A stretch of DNA of 8,655 nt from Pseudomonas sp. (GCA_003527165.1 DPSI01000324.1:1-8655); one strand, 5' to 3'; counted from the stretch's first letter, positions 1 through 6,556 are shown. Notes: generated from the letters alone by a model not told the origin. Translations and numbers: made by a program.

Positions 1-2
1 AT

Positions 3-581
3 CTGGCCAAGACGCTGCAGATGGTTCGCGAATTCCGCCAGGACAACACCACCACCCCGATCGTGCTGATGGGCTACTTCAACCCCATCCACAAGATGGG
101 CGTCGAGCGCTTCATCAAAGAGGCGGCGGAAGCCGGCGTCGACGGCCTGATCGTCGTCGACCTGCCGCCCGAACATAACGAAGACCTCTGCGACCCGGCC
201 CAGGCCGCGGGCATCGACTTCATCCGCCTGACGACCCCGACCACCGACGACAAGCGCCTGCCCACCGTACTCAACGGCAGCTCGGGCTTCGTCTACTACG
301 TCTCGGTGGCCGGCGTGACCGGTGCGGGTTCGGCAACACTGGAACACGTCGAAGAAGCGGTCGCCCGCCTCAAGCGCCACACGGAGCTACCCGTCGCCAT
401 CGGCTTCGGCATCCGCACCCCGGAACAGGCCGCCGCCATCGCCCGCCTGGCTGACGGTGTGGTGGTGGGATCGGCGCTGATCGACCAGATCGCCAACGCC
501 GAAAGCGGCCAGCAAGCGGTTAAGGGCGTGCTGGGGTTGTGTCGGGAGCTGAGCGAAGGGGTTCGCGGAGCTCGTAGCTGA
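3..581 (+). CDS. trpA: Tryptophan synthase alpha chain, 3' part (N-terminus outside window)
   Basis: The alpha subunit splits indole-3-glycerol phosphate into indole and glyceraldehyde 3-phosphate and passes indole to TrpB in the alpha2-beta2 complex in the cytoplasm. The frame is open from the window edge, so position 21 (an internal Met) is not the start. About 192 residues are visible against a family length near 268. Seen here are the TIM-barrel stretch [11 protein letters not shown], the strand [15 protein letters not shown] segment ([11 protein letters not shown]), the loop SVAGVTGA, and the two phosphate-binding segments GFGIRTPEQ and VVVGSALID near the C-terminus. The catalytic Glu and Asp of the family (Glu49 and Asp60 in E. 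coli) lie upstream and cannot be checked. The protein ends naturally with a charged tail, and a strong terminator follows 21 bases after the stop. trpB is expected just upstream. Confidence 0.97.
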   Translation: MAKTLQMVREFRQDNTTTPIVLMGYFNPIHKMGVERFIKEAAEAGVDGLIVVDLPPEHNEDLCDPAQAAGIDFIRLTTPTTDDKRLPTVLNGSSGFVYYVSVAGVTGAGSATLEHVEEAVARLKRHTELPVAIGFGIRTPEQAAAIARLADGVVVGSALIDQIANAESGQQAVKGVLGLCRELSEGVRGARS

Positions 582-602
582 CGCTTGCCAACCTCGATGG
601 AC

Positions 603-640
603 AAAGCCGCTGTGCCTGGTATCAGCGCAGCGGCTTTTAT
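603..640 (+). terminator. Intrinsic terminator of trpA
   Basis: A perfect 10-bp stem AAAGCCGCTG (603-612) pairs with CAGCGGCTTT (628-637). It can be extended by three more pairs, including one G-T wobble, to leave a nine-base loop CTGGTATCA. It is followed by T and AT-rich bases (TTTTATT). It begins 21 bases after the trpA stop and would end the trp transcript. Confidence 0.88.
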
Positions 641-650
641 TCGCTTTCGT

Positions 651-704
651 CTGCATCATGCGATGCAGCGCAGCCTTGGCCGAATACATTCGGGCCCTAC
701 AAAT
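651..704 (-). repeat. REP-like hairpin pair
   Basis: CTGCATC (651-657) and GATGCAG (662-668) form a perfect 7-bp dyad with a four-base loop. Just beyond, GGCCGAAT (678-685) pairs with ATTCGGGCC (688-696) around one bulged G. On the minus strand the second element reads TTTGTAGGGCCCGAAT..., which resembles the TGTAGG...-type REP ends of Pseudomonas genomes as I remember them. Assignment to a named REP class needs a genome-wide count. Confidence 0.5.
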
Positions 705-878
705 CCAGGCACGCGGCGCCTGAAGGCGAAGTGATGGGAAGGATGGGCACGGCTCAGCCTTGTCCACCAATGCAGCTTTCCAACAAAGGTTCACAAGGCC
801 GGCTATACGCTCTCGTCGCCAGTTTCGGCTTCGATGCGCAAGTGATGTCCCGGCTTCGCAGCCGCTGCGGCGGATGCT

Positions 879-914
879 GGTCGATAAGCGCTTCGCGTGT
901 TGTCCACCCCTACG
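879..914 (-). repeat. REP-like element (TAGGGGTGGACAA...TTATCGACC)
   Basis: Read on the minus strand it starts CGTAGGGGTGGACAA and closes with TTATCGACC around a CGC-GAA-GCG core, so most arm positions pair with a few mismatches. It belongs to the same general GTAGGGTGG... family as the repeats at 4320 and 8202, but with a diverged loop. It lies 18 bases beyond the stop of the PRISE reductase and may help end or stabilise that transcript. Confidence 0.55.
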
Positions 915-931
915 GCTCAATAAGCACCACC

Positions 932-1996
932 TCAAGGAATCAGCCGCTGCGCCCGGAGGTAGGTGAAGAGTTCAAGAAAGCTGGCGCGGCTGTCCTTGTA
1001 GCCGAGAAAGCCAAGCTCGCGGCTCTTGGTCATGTCATTGAGCGCCTCCTGATCGCGGCCAAGGTCCGCATCGGTGTGCCACCACGACGCCAGTTTGTTC
1101 ACGTCCGCCTCGGCCAGCCCGTGCTTCTCAGCCATTTTCGCCCACACCGCGGGCGCAGGGTCCTTGAGACGGGGCTCCAGCCGCTGCGGTTGCTCGGGGC
1201 AAGGCGCAGGCTCCAGGCCGAAGAACGCGGCGATCTCACCCCACATCCAACGCCAGCGGAACACATCGCCGTTGACCGTGTTGAACGCCTGGTTACGAGC
1301 AGCCGGCGACAGCGCTGCCCATTCCATCTGCCGCCCGAGCAGCGCAGCGTCGGTGACGTCGGTCAGGCCATCCCATTGCGTTCTTGACCCTGGGAACACG
1401 AAGGGCTGGCCGGTTTCCTTGCAGATCGACGCGTACACGGCAAGGGTCACGCCCATGTTCATGGCATTGCTGCCTTTGGCGCGGCCGATCATCGAGTGCG
1501 AACGGTGGACGCTCCAGCTGAAGCCATGCGCCTCGGCGGCGGCGAACAGGATATCTTCCAGCGTGTAGTAGAAGTTCTCGCCGGGTTGGCGTGGCTCGCT
1601 CTCGCGAAAGGGCGTCTCGGCCTTGCCGCTGCCGTAGTTCTCGAACGAGCCCAGGTAATGCTTGGTGCCGGTAACCAGACACATATGCTGCAAGGGCGCA
1701 CCAGACAGGGCGTCGCAGAGGTTGCGCATCATCGAGCCGTTGGCTTCGACGTTCTCCTGCTCCGTGTTGCGGCGCGTCCAGGTGCAGAAAAACACGTGGC
1801 TGATAGGCAGATCGCGCAGGGCACGCTGCGTGGCGCCGGCATCGAGAAGGTCCACAGCCACCGGTATCACCCCTTCCTGCGACTGCGGATGCCGCGCCAG
1901 GCCATAAACCGTCCAGCCACTGGCGACCAATACGTTGGCCAAGTTGTAGCCGGAAATGCCGGTAACACCGACGATGAGGGCTGTACCGTTCTGCAT
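932..1996 (-). CDS. PRISE-family short-chain reductase (progesterone 5-beta-reductase/iridoid synthase-like)
   Basis: A predicted NADPH-dependent reductase of 354 residues from the atypical (extended) SDR group that reduces activated C=C bonds of enones. It has the nucleotide-binding motif GVTGISGYNLA (residues 10-20), the CTWTRRNTEQENVEANG segment (71-87) matching the family's conserved TW...TE.EN...N block, VTGTKHYLG with Lys112, and NFYYTLEDIL with Tyr143/Tyr144. The latter two correspond to the catalytic Lys and Tyr of the family. Further matches are WSVHR (161-165), the FPG...WDGLTDVTDA region (201-216) and NTVNGDVFRW (239-248). I chose ATG at 1996 because an AGGAGA ribosome site sits seven bases upstream and the Rossmann motif then starts at the usual distance. 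An in-frame ATG at 2071 adds 25 residues with no family match. It is divergent from the aldo/keto reductases, so a shared control region is likely. The natural substrate cannot be told. Confidence 0.9.
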   Translation of the reverse strand: MQNGTALIVGVTGISGYNLANVLVASGWTVYGLARHPQSQEGVIPVAVDLLDAGATQRALRDLPISHVFFCTWTRRNTEQENVEANGSMMRNLCDALSGAPLQHMCLVTGTKHYLGSFENYGSGKAETPFRESEPRQPGENFYYTLEDILFAAAEAHGFSWSVHRSHSMIGRAKGSNAMNMGVTLAVYASICKETGQPFVFPGSRTQWDGLTDVTDAALLGRQMEWAALSPAARNQAFNTVNGDVFRWRWMWGEIAAFFGLEPAPCPEQPQRLEPRLKDPAPAVWAKMAEKHGLAEADVNKLASWWHTDADLGRDQEALNDMTKSRELGFLGYKDSRASFLELFTYLRAQRLIP

Positions 1997-2073
1997 GTTT
2001 GGGTCTCCTGGTAAGCGCACACGCTGAGTAATCCGCGTGCGAAACGGGTATCGGCGAGCCAATCGCTCCACCC

Positions 2074-2092
2074 CGGACTAAAATGGAGTCCG
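2074..2092. promoter_or_regulatory. Putative operator dyad overlapping a -10 element
   Basis: CGGACT (2074-2079) and AGTCCG (2087-2092) are exact inverted repeats around AAAATGG. The core TAAAAT (2079-2084) matches five of six bases of the sigma-70 -10 hexamer on the plus strand; no good -35 is visible at the right spacing, as is usual for an activated or regulated promoter. Its position between divergent redox genes suggests a dimeric regulator site. No regulator gene lies in the window, so the protein that binds it is unknown. Confidence 0.45.
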
Positions 2093-2363
2093 CCGAAGGG
2101 GAATCGTTTGATGCCGTCGCACACCGTCAGACGGTCGTCGGTCGAATTCAGCGCCTGCACGGGGAAGAAGCACGGAGCAGGGAAGGGAAAAGGGATAGAT
2201 TCATTTTCGAATCCACGTCCGTACGGCCCCGGCACCCGTTCAGCAGGCGGACCACTCGCGCCTGGCCGACACGCCTTTTGTCGTGCGGCCTCGATCGAAG
2301 CCTCGCCCTCATATTCGGATGAGGACGACAGGCGGACGGGATCCGCCGCAACATCGCCACCCA

Positions 2364-2370
2364 AGAGGAC
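2364..2370 (+). promoter_or_regulatory. Ribosome binding site marking the true AKR start
   Basis: The sequence AAGAGGAC ends a few bases before ATG 2376 at normal Shine-Dalgarno spacing. This supports 2376 as the ancestral start even though that ATG is now out of frame with the enzyme body, and so supports the frameshift reading over the long upstream extension. Confidence 0.6.
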
Positions 2371-2375
2371 CCTTA

Positions 2376-3199
2376 ATGACGATTCCCACCATGCCTTCAA
2401 AAATGGTCATCAGATCCCTCAGCTCGGCCTCGGCGTGTTCCAGATTCCACCCGAGCAGACTCGACAGGCCGTGCTGGATGCCTTCGACATCGGCTATCGA
2501 CACATCGATACCGCCGCCATCTACAAGAACGAGCAGGGCGTGGGTGAAGCCATCGCCAGCGTCGGACTGCCCCGTGAGCAGCTGTTTATCACGACCAAAC
2601 TGTGGAATGAGCAGCAGGGTTACGACAGCACGCTGCGGGCCTTCGACGAGAGCATGGCGAAACTGAAGCTCGACAAGCTCGACCTGTACCTCATCCATTG
2701 GCCCTGCCCACAGCGGGGCGAATTTCTCGCCACCTGGAAGGCCTTCCAGCGCTTGCGCGACGAGGGCCGCGTGACTTCGATCGGCGTGTCGAACTTCCGC
2801 GTGCAGGACATCGAGCTGCTGATCAGCGAAACCGGCGAGGTCCCGGTGGTGAACCAGATCGAGCTGCACCCCTACCTGCAACAGCAGGAACTGTGCGAGT
2901 ACCACGCCTCCAAGGGCATTGTCACCGAGGCCTGGAGCCCCCTGGCCCGTGGCGGCGAAATGCTTGCCGATCCGGTCATCAAGGCGCTGGCGGACAAGCA
3001 TGGCAAGACCGCGGCGCAGGTCGTGCTGCGCTGGCACCTGGACAAAGGCTTCGTGATTTTCCCGAAGTCGGTACACGCCGAACGGCTGCGCGAGAACTTC
3101 GATCTGTTTGATTTCTCGCTCGACGCCGATGACCTTTCCAAGATCGCCACCCTGGACCGCGGCCAGCGCATCGGGCCCGATCCGGCGGTTCTGAACTGA
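2376..3199 (+). pseudogene. dkgA: DkgA-type aldo/keto reductase with an apparent frameshift in codon 8
   Basis: This is a single-domain NADPH-dependent AKR of the 2,5-diketo-D-gluconate reductase/methylglyoxal reductase type. The body carries the catalytic tetrad: IDTAAIY (Asp45, Tyr50), TTKLW (Lys75) and IHWP (His108), numbering from a repaired start. Later motifs are SIGVSNF, VVNQIELHP, WSPLARGG, FPKSV and the C-terminus RIGPDP, all as in DkgA. The natural start is ATG 2376, with AGAGGA about eight bases upstream and a first peptide MTIPTMP. After ATGCC at 2391-2395 the frame must move: the body reads FKNGHQIPQLGLG from 2396 in another frame. One extra base near 2396 (for example TTT for TT) restores a continuous 274-residue protein, close to the 275 of E. 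coli DkgA. Alternatives are a sequencing error, or use of ATG 2111 giving an unusual N-terminal extension. It is followed ten bases later by a second AKR. Confidence 0.8.
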
Positions 3200-3208
3200 G
3201 GAGGCTGC

Positions 3209-4189
3209 ATGGATTACATCAATCTTGGACGAACCGGGCTGAAGGTTTCACGGCTGTGCCTGGGTTGCATGACCTATGGCGTCCCCGATCGCGGCAAACA
3301 TCCCTGGACCCTGGACGAAGCGCAGAGCCGTCCGTTCATTCAGAAGGCGCTGGAGCTCGGCATCAATTTCTTCGACACGGCCAATGCCTATTCCGACGGG
3401 ACCAGCGAAGAGATCGTCGGCCGCGCGCTGAAGGACTTCGCCCGTCGCGACGAAGTGGTGCTGGCAACCAAGGTCTACATGCCGCTACGGGACACGCCCA
3501 ACATCGGCGGCCTGTCGCGCAAAGCGATTTTCAACGCCATCGATGAAAGCCTGCAGCGCCTGGGCACCGACTATGTCGACCTGTACCAGATCCACCGCTG
3601 GGACTACGCCACGCCTATCGAGGAAACGCTCGAGGCGCTGCACGATGTAGTCAAGGCCGGCAAGGCCCGATATATCGGCGCCTCATCGATGTACGCCTGG
3701 CAGTTCGCCAAGGCGCTGTACACCGCAGACCGCCACGGCTGGACCCGCTTCGTCAGCATGCAGAACCACGTCAACCTGCTCAACCGTGAGGAAGAGCGCG
3801 AGATGCTGCCGCTGTGCGCCGCTGAGGGCATAGGGGTCATTCCATGGAGCCCGCTCGCCCGTGGCCGCCTGACCCGCGACTGGGACACCGCCAGCGCGCG
3901 CAGCGAGACCGATGACTTTGGCCGCACGCTGTATGGTGCAACCGAGGATGCGGACCGACGCGTCGTCGAAGCGGTGGCCCGGGTTGCGCAGGCGCGGGGC
4001 GTCCCGCGGGCGCAGGTAGCCTTGGCCTGGGTGGCGCAAAAGGCCGAAGTCACGGCTCCGATTATCGGCGCCTCGAAGCCGCATCACCTTGACGATGCTG
4101 CCGCCGCGCTCGAACTGAGGTTGACCGAGGAGGAAATCGCCGAACTCGAAAAGCCCTACGTGCCGCATCCGGTGGTTGGTTTTAGCTGA
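3209..4189 (+). CDS. yajO: YajO-like aldo/keto reductase
   Basis: A 326-residue AKR very close along its whole length to E. coli YajO (324 residues) as I remember it: the N-terminus YINLGRTGLKVSRLCLGCMT, FFDTANAYSDGTSEEIVGRAL, YQIHRWDY, ARYIGASSM, REEEREMLPLC, IPWSPLARGRLTR and the C-terminus PHPVVGF. The catalytic tetrad is Asp56, Tyr61, Lys88 and His129. The cofactor site is expected in the C-terminal PIIGAS segment near residues 285-290. E. coli YajO has been linked to making 1-deoxyxylulose 5-phosphate from a pentose phosphate, but the general role is probably reduction of aldehydes or sugar-derived carbonyls. The ribosome site TGAGGAGG (3197-3204) contains the stop codon of the preceding AKR, so the two genes are cotranscribed and perhaps translationally coupled. 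All catalytic residues are intact. Confidence 0.93.
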   Translation: MDYINLGRTGLKVSRLCLGCMTYGVPDRGKHPWTLDEAQSRPFIQKALELGINFFDTANAYSDGTSEEIVGRALKDFARRDEVVLATKVYMPLRDTPNIGGLSRKAIFNAIDESLQRLGTDYVDLYQIHRWDYATPIEETLEALHDVVKAGKARYIGASSMYAWQFAKALYTADRHGWTRFVSMQNHVNLLNREEEREMLPLCAAEGIGVIPWSPLARGRLTRDWDTASARSETDDFGRTLYGATEDADRRVVEAVARVAQARGVPRAQVALAWVAQKAEVTAPIIGASKPHHLDDAAAALELRLTEEEIAELEKPYVPHPVVGFS

Positions 4190-4319
4190 GGCCGTCGCCG
4201 CCGTTCTGCTTGCCCGCGCCCATCGCAGGTCGGGTGCAACCCACCACCTCGGTTTGATGGGTTTCATCCACCCTGCGGACGGCTGCGATAACCAGCGATG
4301 CCGAGCCCGGCCGCAACCC

Positions 4320-4412
4320 GTAGGGTGGGCTTTAGCCCACCGCACGCCACCCGTAAACCTTGTAAAACACCTGATCCGTTGTGGCTGGTCGCTGCCCTTG
4401 GTGGGCTGAAGC
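4320..4412. repeat. Inverted REP pair (REPIN-like)
   Basis: GTAGGGTGGGCT (4320-4331) is followed by TT and AGCCCACCGCAC (4334-4345), pairing at ten of twelve positions. At 4400-4412, GGTGGGCTGAAGC is the exact reverse complement of GCTTCAGCCCACC, part of the same repeat. Two copies in opposite orientation within 100 bases fit the REP doublet (REPIN) arrangement. The second copy is only partial. Confidence 0.6.
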
Positions 4413-4511
4413 GGAGCGCCGCCCGGGCCCCCCACTGCTTTGTCCACACGGGGTAACACACAGGCAGAACAAACCATCACCGATCGATGACCAATATCAA
4501 CCGGCTCGATT

Positions 4512-4539
4512 TCGACAGCGCCGTGCGGGCGCGTAGCAT
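4512..4539 (+). promoter_or_regulatory. Possible sigma-70 promoter of yghU
   Basis: TCGACA (4512-4517, five of six to TTGACA) and TAGCAT (4534-4539, four of six to TATAAT) are separated by 16 bases, about 40 bases before the yghU start. The match is moderate and was judged by eye only. Confidence 0.35.
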
Positions 4540-4577
4540 GCCCTGCACATCCCCAGTCCCACTCGAGGAGAGTGTTC

Positions 4578-5420
4578 ATGCCTGATACCCCTTACGTACC
4601 GCCGAAAGTCTGGACGCACGACGCGCCTTCAGGCGGCAAGTTCGCCAGTATCAACGCCCCCACCGCCGGTGCGCGGGAAGAGAAGGCGTTGCCGGTGGGC
4701 AAGCATCCGCTGCAGCTGTATTCACTGGCCACGCCCAACGGGGTCAAGGTCAGCATCATGCTCGAAGAGCTGCTCGCCCTCGGCCACAGCGGTGCCGAAT
4801 ACGACGCCTGGCTGATCAAGATCGGTGACGGCGACCAGTTCGGCAGCGGCTTCGTCGAGATCAACCCGAATTCGAAGATTCCGGCGCTGGCCGACCACAG
4901 CGTCGAGGGTGAACCGCTGCGGGTATTCGAGTCCGGCTCGATCCTCGTCTATCTCGCGGAGAAGTTCGGCGCCTTCCTGCCCACGGAAATTCGCGCGCGC
5001 ACCGAAACCTTCAACTGGCTGTTCTGGCAGATGGGCTCGGCGCCCTTCCTCGGCGGCGGCTTCGGGCATTTCTATGCGTACGCGCCGGAGAAGTACGAGT
5101 ACCCGATCAACCGCTACGCGATGGAGGTCAAGCGTCAACTCGACGTGCTGGATCGCCAACTGGCCGAAAACCGCTATATCGCCGGCGACGACTACAGCAT
5201 CGCCGATATGGCCATCTGGCCCTGGTACGGCGTGCTGGTGCGCGGCGAGCTGTATCAGGCAGGGGAATTCCTCTCGGTGCAGGATTACAAGCACGTGCAG
5301 CGCTGGGCTGCCGAAATCGCCGAGCGCCCCGCCGTGATCCGCGGACGCAAGGTCAATCGCACCTGGGGCGAAGAATCGGAGCAGGCATCCGAGCGGCACG
5401 ACGCATCGGACCTCGACTGA
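4578..5420 (+). CDS. yghU: Glutathione-dependent disulfide-bond reductase YghU (GST superfamily)
   Basis: A 280-residue cytoplasmic GST-fold enzyme. In E. coli, YghU binds two glutathione molecules and acts mainly as a disulfide-bond reductase rather than a classical transferase. Order of parts: an N-terminal extension specific to YghU (about 1-44, with PPKVWTHD), a thioredoxin-like domain (about 45-135) with YSLATPNGVKV including Thr52 and Asn54 of the glutathione site, the cis-Pro segment KIPAL (100-104) and FESGSILVYLAEKFG (117-131), then a helical domain with NWLFWQMG, PFLGGGFGHFY, AGDDYSIADMAIWPW (202-216) and KHVQRWA. Its C-terminal ERHDASD matches YghU. I chose ATG 4578, preceded by GAGGAGA at normal spacing; GTG 4572 would add two residues. 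Length is near the 288 of E. coli. It appears monocistronic, with repeats before it and a stem-loop after it. Confidence 0.95.
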   Translation: MPDTPYVPPKVWTHDAPSGGKFASINAPTAGAREEKALPVGKHPLQLYSLATPNGVKVSIMLEELLALGHSGAEYDAWLIKIGDGDQFGSGFVEINPNSKIPALADHSVEGEPLRVFESGSILVYLAEKFGAFLPTEIRARTETFNWLFWQMGSAPFLGGGFGHFYAYAPEKYEYPINRYAMEVKRQLDVLDRQLAENRYIAGDDYSIADMAIWPWYGVLVRGELYQAGEFLSVQDYKHVQRWAAEIAERPAVIRGRKVNRTWGEESEQASERHDASDLD

Positions 5421-5428
5421 CCCTGGCA

Positions 5429-5456
5429 TGGGCTGAGGCGACACCCCCTCAGCCCA
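5429..5456 (+). terminator. Stem-loop after yghU
   Basis: TGGGCTGAGG (5429-5438) pairs perfectly with CCTCAGCCCA (5447-5456) around an eight-base loop, nine bases after the yghU stop. No T-run follows, so it may protect the 3' end or work with other factors rather than act as a classical intrinsic terminator. Confidence 0.6.
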
Positions 5457-5761
5457 GTTCGCTCATGCGCCCTTTCCCGTCATTCCGTTGTCAGCGTCTT
5501 TTCCCCGCAAACCCCGACGCGCGTCGGCCTAACCCTTGGCTAAAAGCGCCTTCCAAGGCGGCAGCGACTTCTCGCGCCGACCGCTGATCCTTCCGTTCTG
5601 AACTATAGCCGTACGGCCAGACCCAATATTTATGAGCGTTGCACTTGTGCAACCGATGGGCCAGTCGTTGCCATGGCTGCCCACACCCAGGCGTGCCGTA
5701 AGGCGCTTGATAAGCGCAACGCTCGGCATACCCAGTTGTTCAACACAACGCGAGGTGACCC
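5457..5761. other. Leader region of the stress-protein gene
   Basis: About 300 bases without a gene. It holds a 14-base perfect palindrome CCGACGCGCGTCGG (5514-5527), a CTATAGC element at 5603-5609 resembling the extended -10 of sigma-S promoters, an AT-rich patch around 5622-5633, and a 16-base dyad (5638-5653). A GAGGTGA ribosome site (5752-5758) ends it. Confidence 0.55.
5638..5653. promoter_or_regulatory. Perfect dyad GTTGCAC-TT-GTGCAAC
   Basis: Two exact 7-base arms around TT lie in the leader of the stress-protein gene, about 110 bases before its start. The short spacer is typical of an operator for a dimeric helix-turn-helix regulator and too tight for a stable RNA hairpin. I cannot name the regulator. 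Confidence 0.45.
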
Positions 5762-6556
5762 ATGAAACATACACTGGTCGCAGCGTTCGCAACGCTGACC
5801 GATGCCAGCCGCACCCAGGGCGACCTGATGTCGCGGGGCATCGCGAAAGAGCAGATTCATTCCGTAGGCGCCGACAGTGCGGAAATCCACGCCTACGACG
5901 CGCCCTACTCCACCTCCGGCAAGACGGTGGACCGCCCGCACCACGACTCGAAGATTGCCAACTTCTTCAATTCGCTGTTCGGACACGAGCCGCACGAGGA
6001 CCATCGCCGCCACGCCACGGCGTATCCAGAGGCGGTGCGCCGAGGTTCGCTGGTGATCGCAGTCGACGTGTACGACGAGGATCAATTGATCCGTGCGCGT
6101 GACGCGCTGGAGTACAACGGTGCGCTCAGTATTGATGACAACGGTGCCGGCGCCGGCTCGACGTCAGGCTATGCCGGGCCCACCAGCCCCTATGCAGGCG
6201 CGACGGGCGGCGACAGCCATCTCGACAAGCATTTCGTGGGGACCGCCCATAGCACCGGCAATGCGGGTCATACAGGAAGCACGCCTCTCGACGCGGACGC
6301 CCCGGTCGGCAGCGCAACAACCACAGACCACACTGCCGACACCCAGACAAACTCCGGCGACACCGGCCGCTACGATGTTGGCACCGCAGCCAAACGAGCC
6401 GGCACAGGCTACCCGGAGACCACCGCCACCTCCTCCCCGACCGGTGGCGGCCTGGCCGGCGACAGCATTGCCGCCCGCGACGCGACGCAAGGCATGGATC
6501 CCATCCAGGCGGGAACCTGCAGCGACCGGATATGCGTGATCAAGCGGCAAAGCTGA
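5762..6556 (+). CDS. YflT/general stress protein 17M-like domain protein with long low-complexity tail
   Basis: 264 residues with no signal peptide or membrane segment. Residues 3-123 fit the general stress protein 17M (heat-induced YflT) domain: the start TLVAAFATLTDASRTQGDLMSRGI matches the ACT-like beta-alpha opening in which helix and strand recur, and the second half HATAYPEAVRRGSLVIAVDV (84-103) followed by a DEDQLIRARDAL helix is characteristic. A conserved histidine-rich patch (RPHHDS, HEPHEDHRRH) lies between. Residues 125-264 are rich in Gly, Ala, Thr, Ser and Asp, probably disordered, with a small internal repeat (GYAGPTSPYAGATG) and a CX4C pair (Cys253, Cys258) near the end. The molecular function of the family is unknown; expression under stress is known for Bacillus members. 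The start is fixed by GAGGTGA just upstream. It is a single-gene unit with its own terminator. Confidence 0.85.
   Translation: MKHTLVAAFATLTDASRTQGDLMSRGIAKEQIHSVGADSAEIHAYDAPYSTSGKTVDRPHHDSKIANFFNSLFGHEPHEDHRRHATAYPEAVRRGSLVIAVDVYDEDQLIRARDALEYNGALSIDDNGAGAGSTSGYAGPTSPYAGATGGDSHLDKHFVGTAHSTGNAGHTGSTPLDADAPVGSATTTDHTADTQTNSGDTGRYDVGTAAKRAGTGYPETTATSSPTGGGLAGDSIAARDATQGMDPIQAGTCSDRICVIKRQS

Larger units (their letters stand above)
641..931. other. Convergent intergenic region between trpA and the PRISE reductase
   Basis: About 290 bases without a convincing gene. The reading frames crossing it have no family resemblance and continue as shadows into neighbouring genes. It holds a CTGCATC/GATGCAG dyad (651-668) and two REP-like hairpins (678-704 and 879-914). 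Because the flanking genes converge here, these repeats sit at the 3' ends of both transcripts. Confidence 0.7.
1997..2375. other. Divergent control region between the PRISE reductase and the AKR operon
   Basis: About 380 bases lie between two divergent starts. The part near 2074-2092 carries a dyad overlapping a -10-like TAAAAT. A weaker dyad GATTC/GAATC lies at 2198-2213 in an AT-rich patch, and a CCTCAT/ATGAGG hairpin lies at 2307-2324. The frame of the downstream AKR stays open leftward to ATG 2111, but the 95 or so residues it would add have no resemblance to an AKR N-terminus. I therefore treat this stretch as non-coding leader, with that reservation. Confidence 0.6.
4190..4577. other. 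Repeat-rich intergenic region upstream of yghU
   Basis: About 390 bases without a supported gene. The short frames crossing it translate repeat sequence (for example VGWALAH), a common artefact of REP elements. It holds a block on the minus strand reading CGCAGGGTGGATGAAACCC (near 4258-4277), the GTAGGGTGGGCT element (4320-4345) and an opposite half-copy (4400-4412). The last 120 bases carry the probable yghU promoter. No clear terminator for the yajO-type gene is seen other than these hairpins. Confidence 0.65.

Noticed and set aside
387..935. 182-residue minus-strand frame
   Set aside because: It overlaps trpA antisense and crosses the trpA terminator and REP hairpins; no family resemblance.
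731..1387. 218-residue plus-strand frame
   Set aside because: It runs antisense through the well-supported PRISE reductase and shows no domain.
1997..2071. Upstream ATG (2071) as start of the PRISE reductase
   Set aside because: It would add 25 Arg-rich residues without a family match, and it overlaps the operator-like region; ATG 1996 has a proper ribosome site.
2309..3076. 255-residue minus-strand frame
   Set aside because: It is the complement of the AKR gene, whose catalytic residues and motifs fix the plus strand as coding.
4176..4409. 77-residue plus-strand frame after the YajO-type gene
   Set aside because: It begins inside the previous gene in another frame and translates REP sequence (VGWALAH).
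3683..4579. 298-residue minus-strand frame
   Set aside because: It is antisense to the YajO-type enzyme and runs through the repeat region; the composition is that of a high-GC shadow frame.
4722..5444. 240-residue minus-strand frame opposite yghU
   Set aside because: yghU matches its family over its full length on the plus strand; the antisense frame is a codon-bias shadow.
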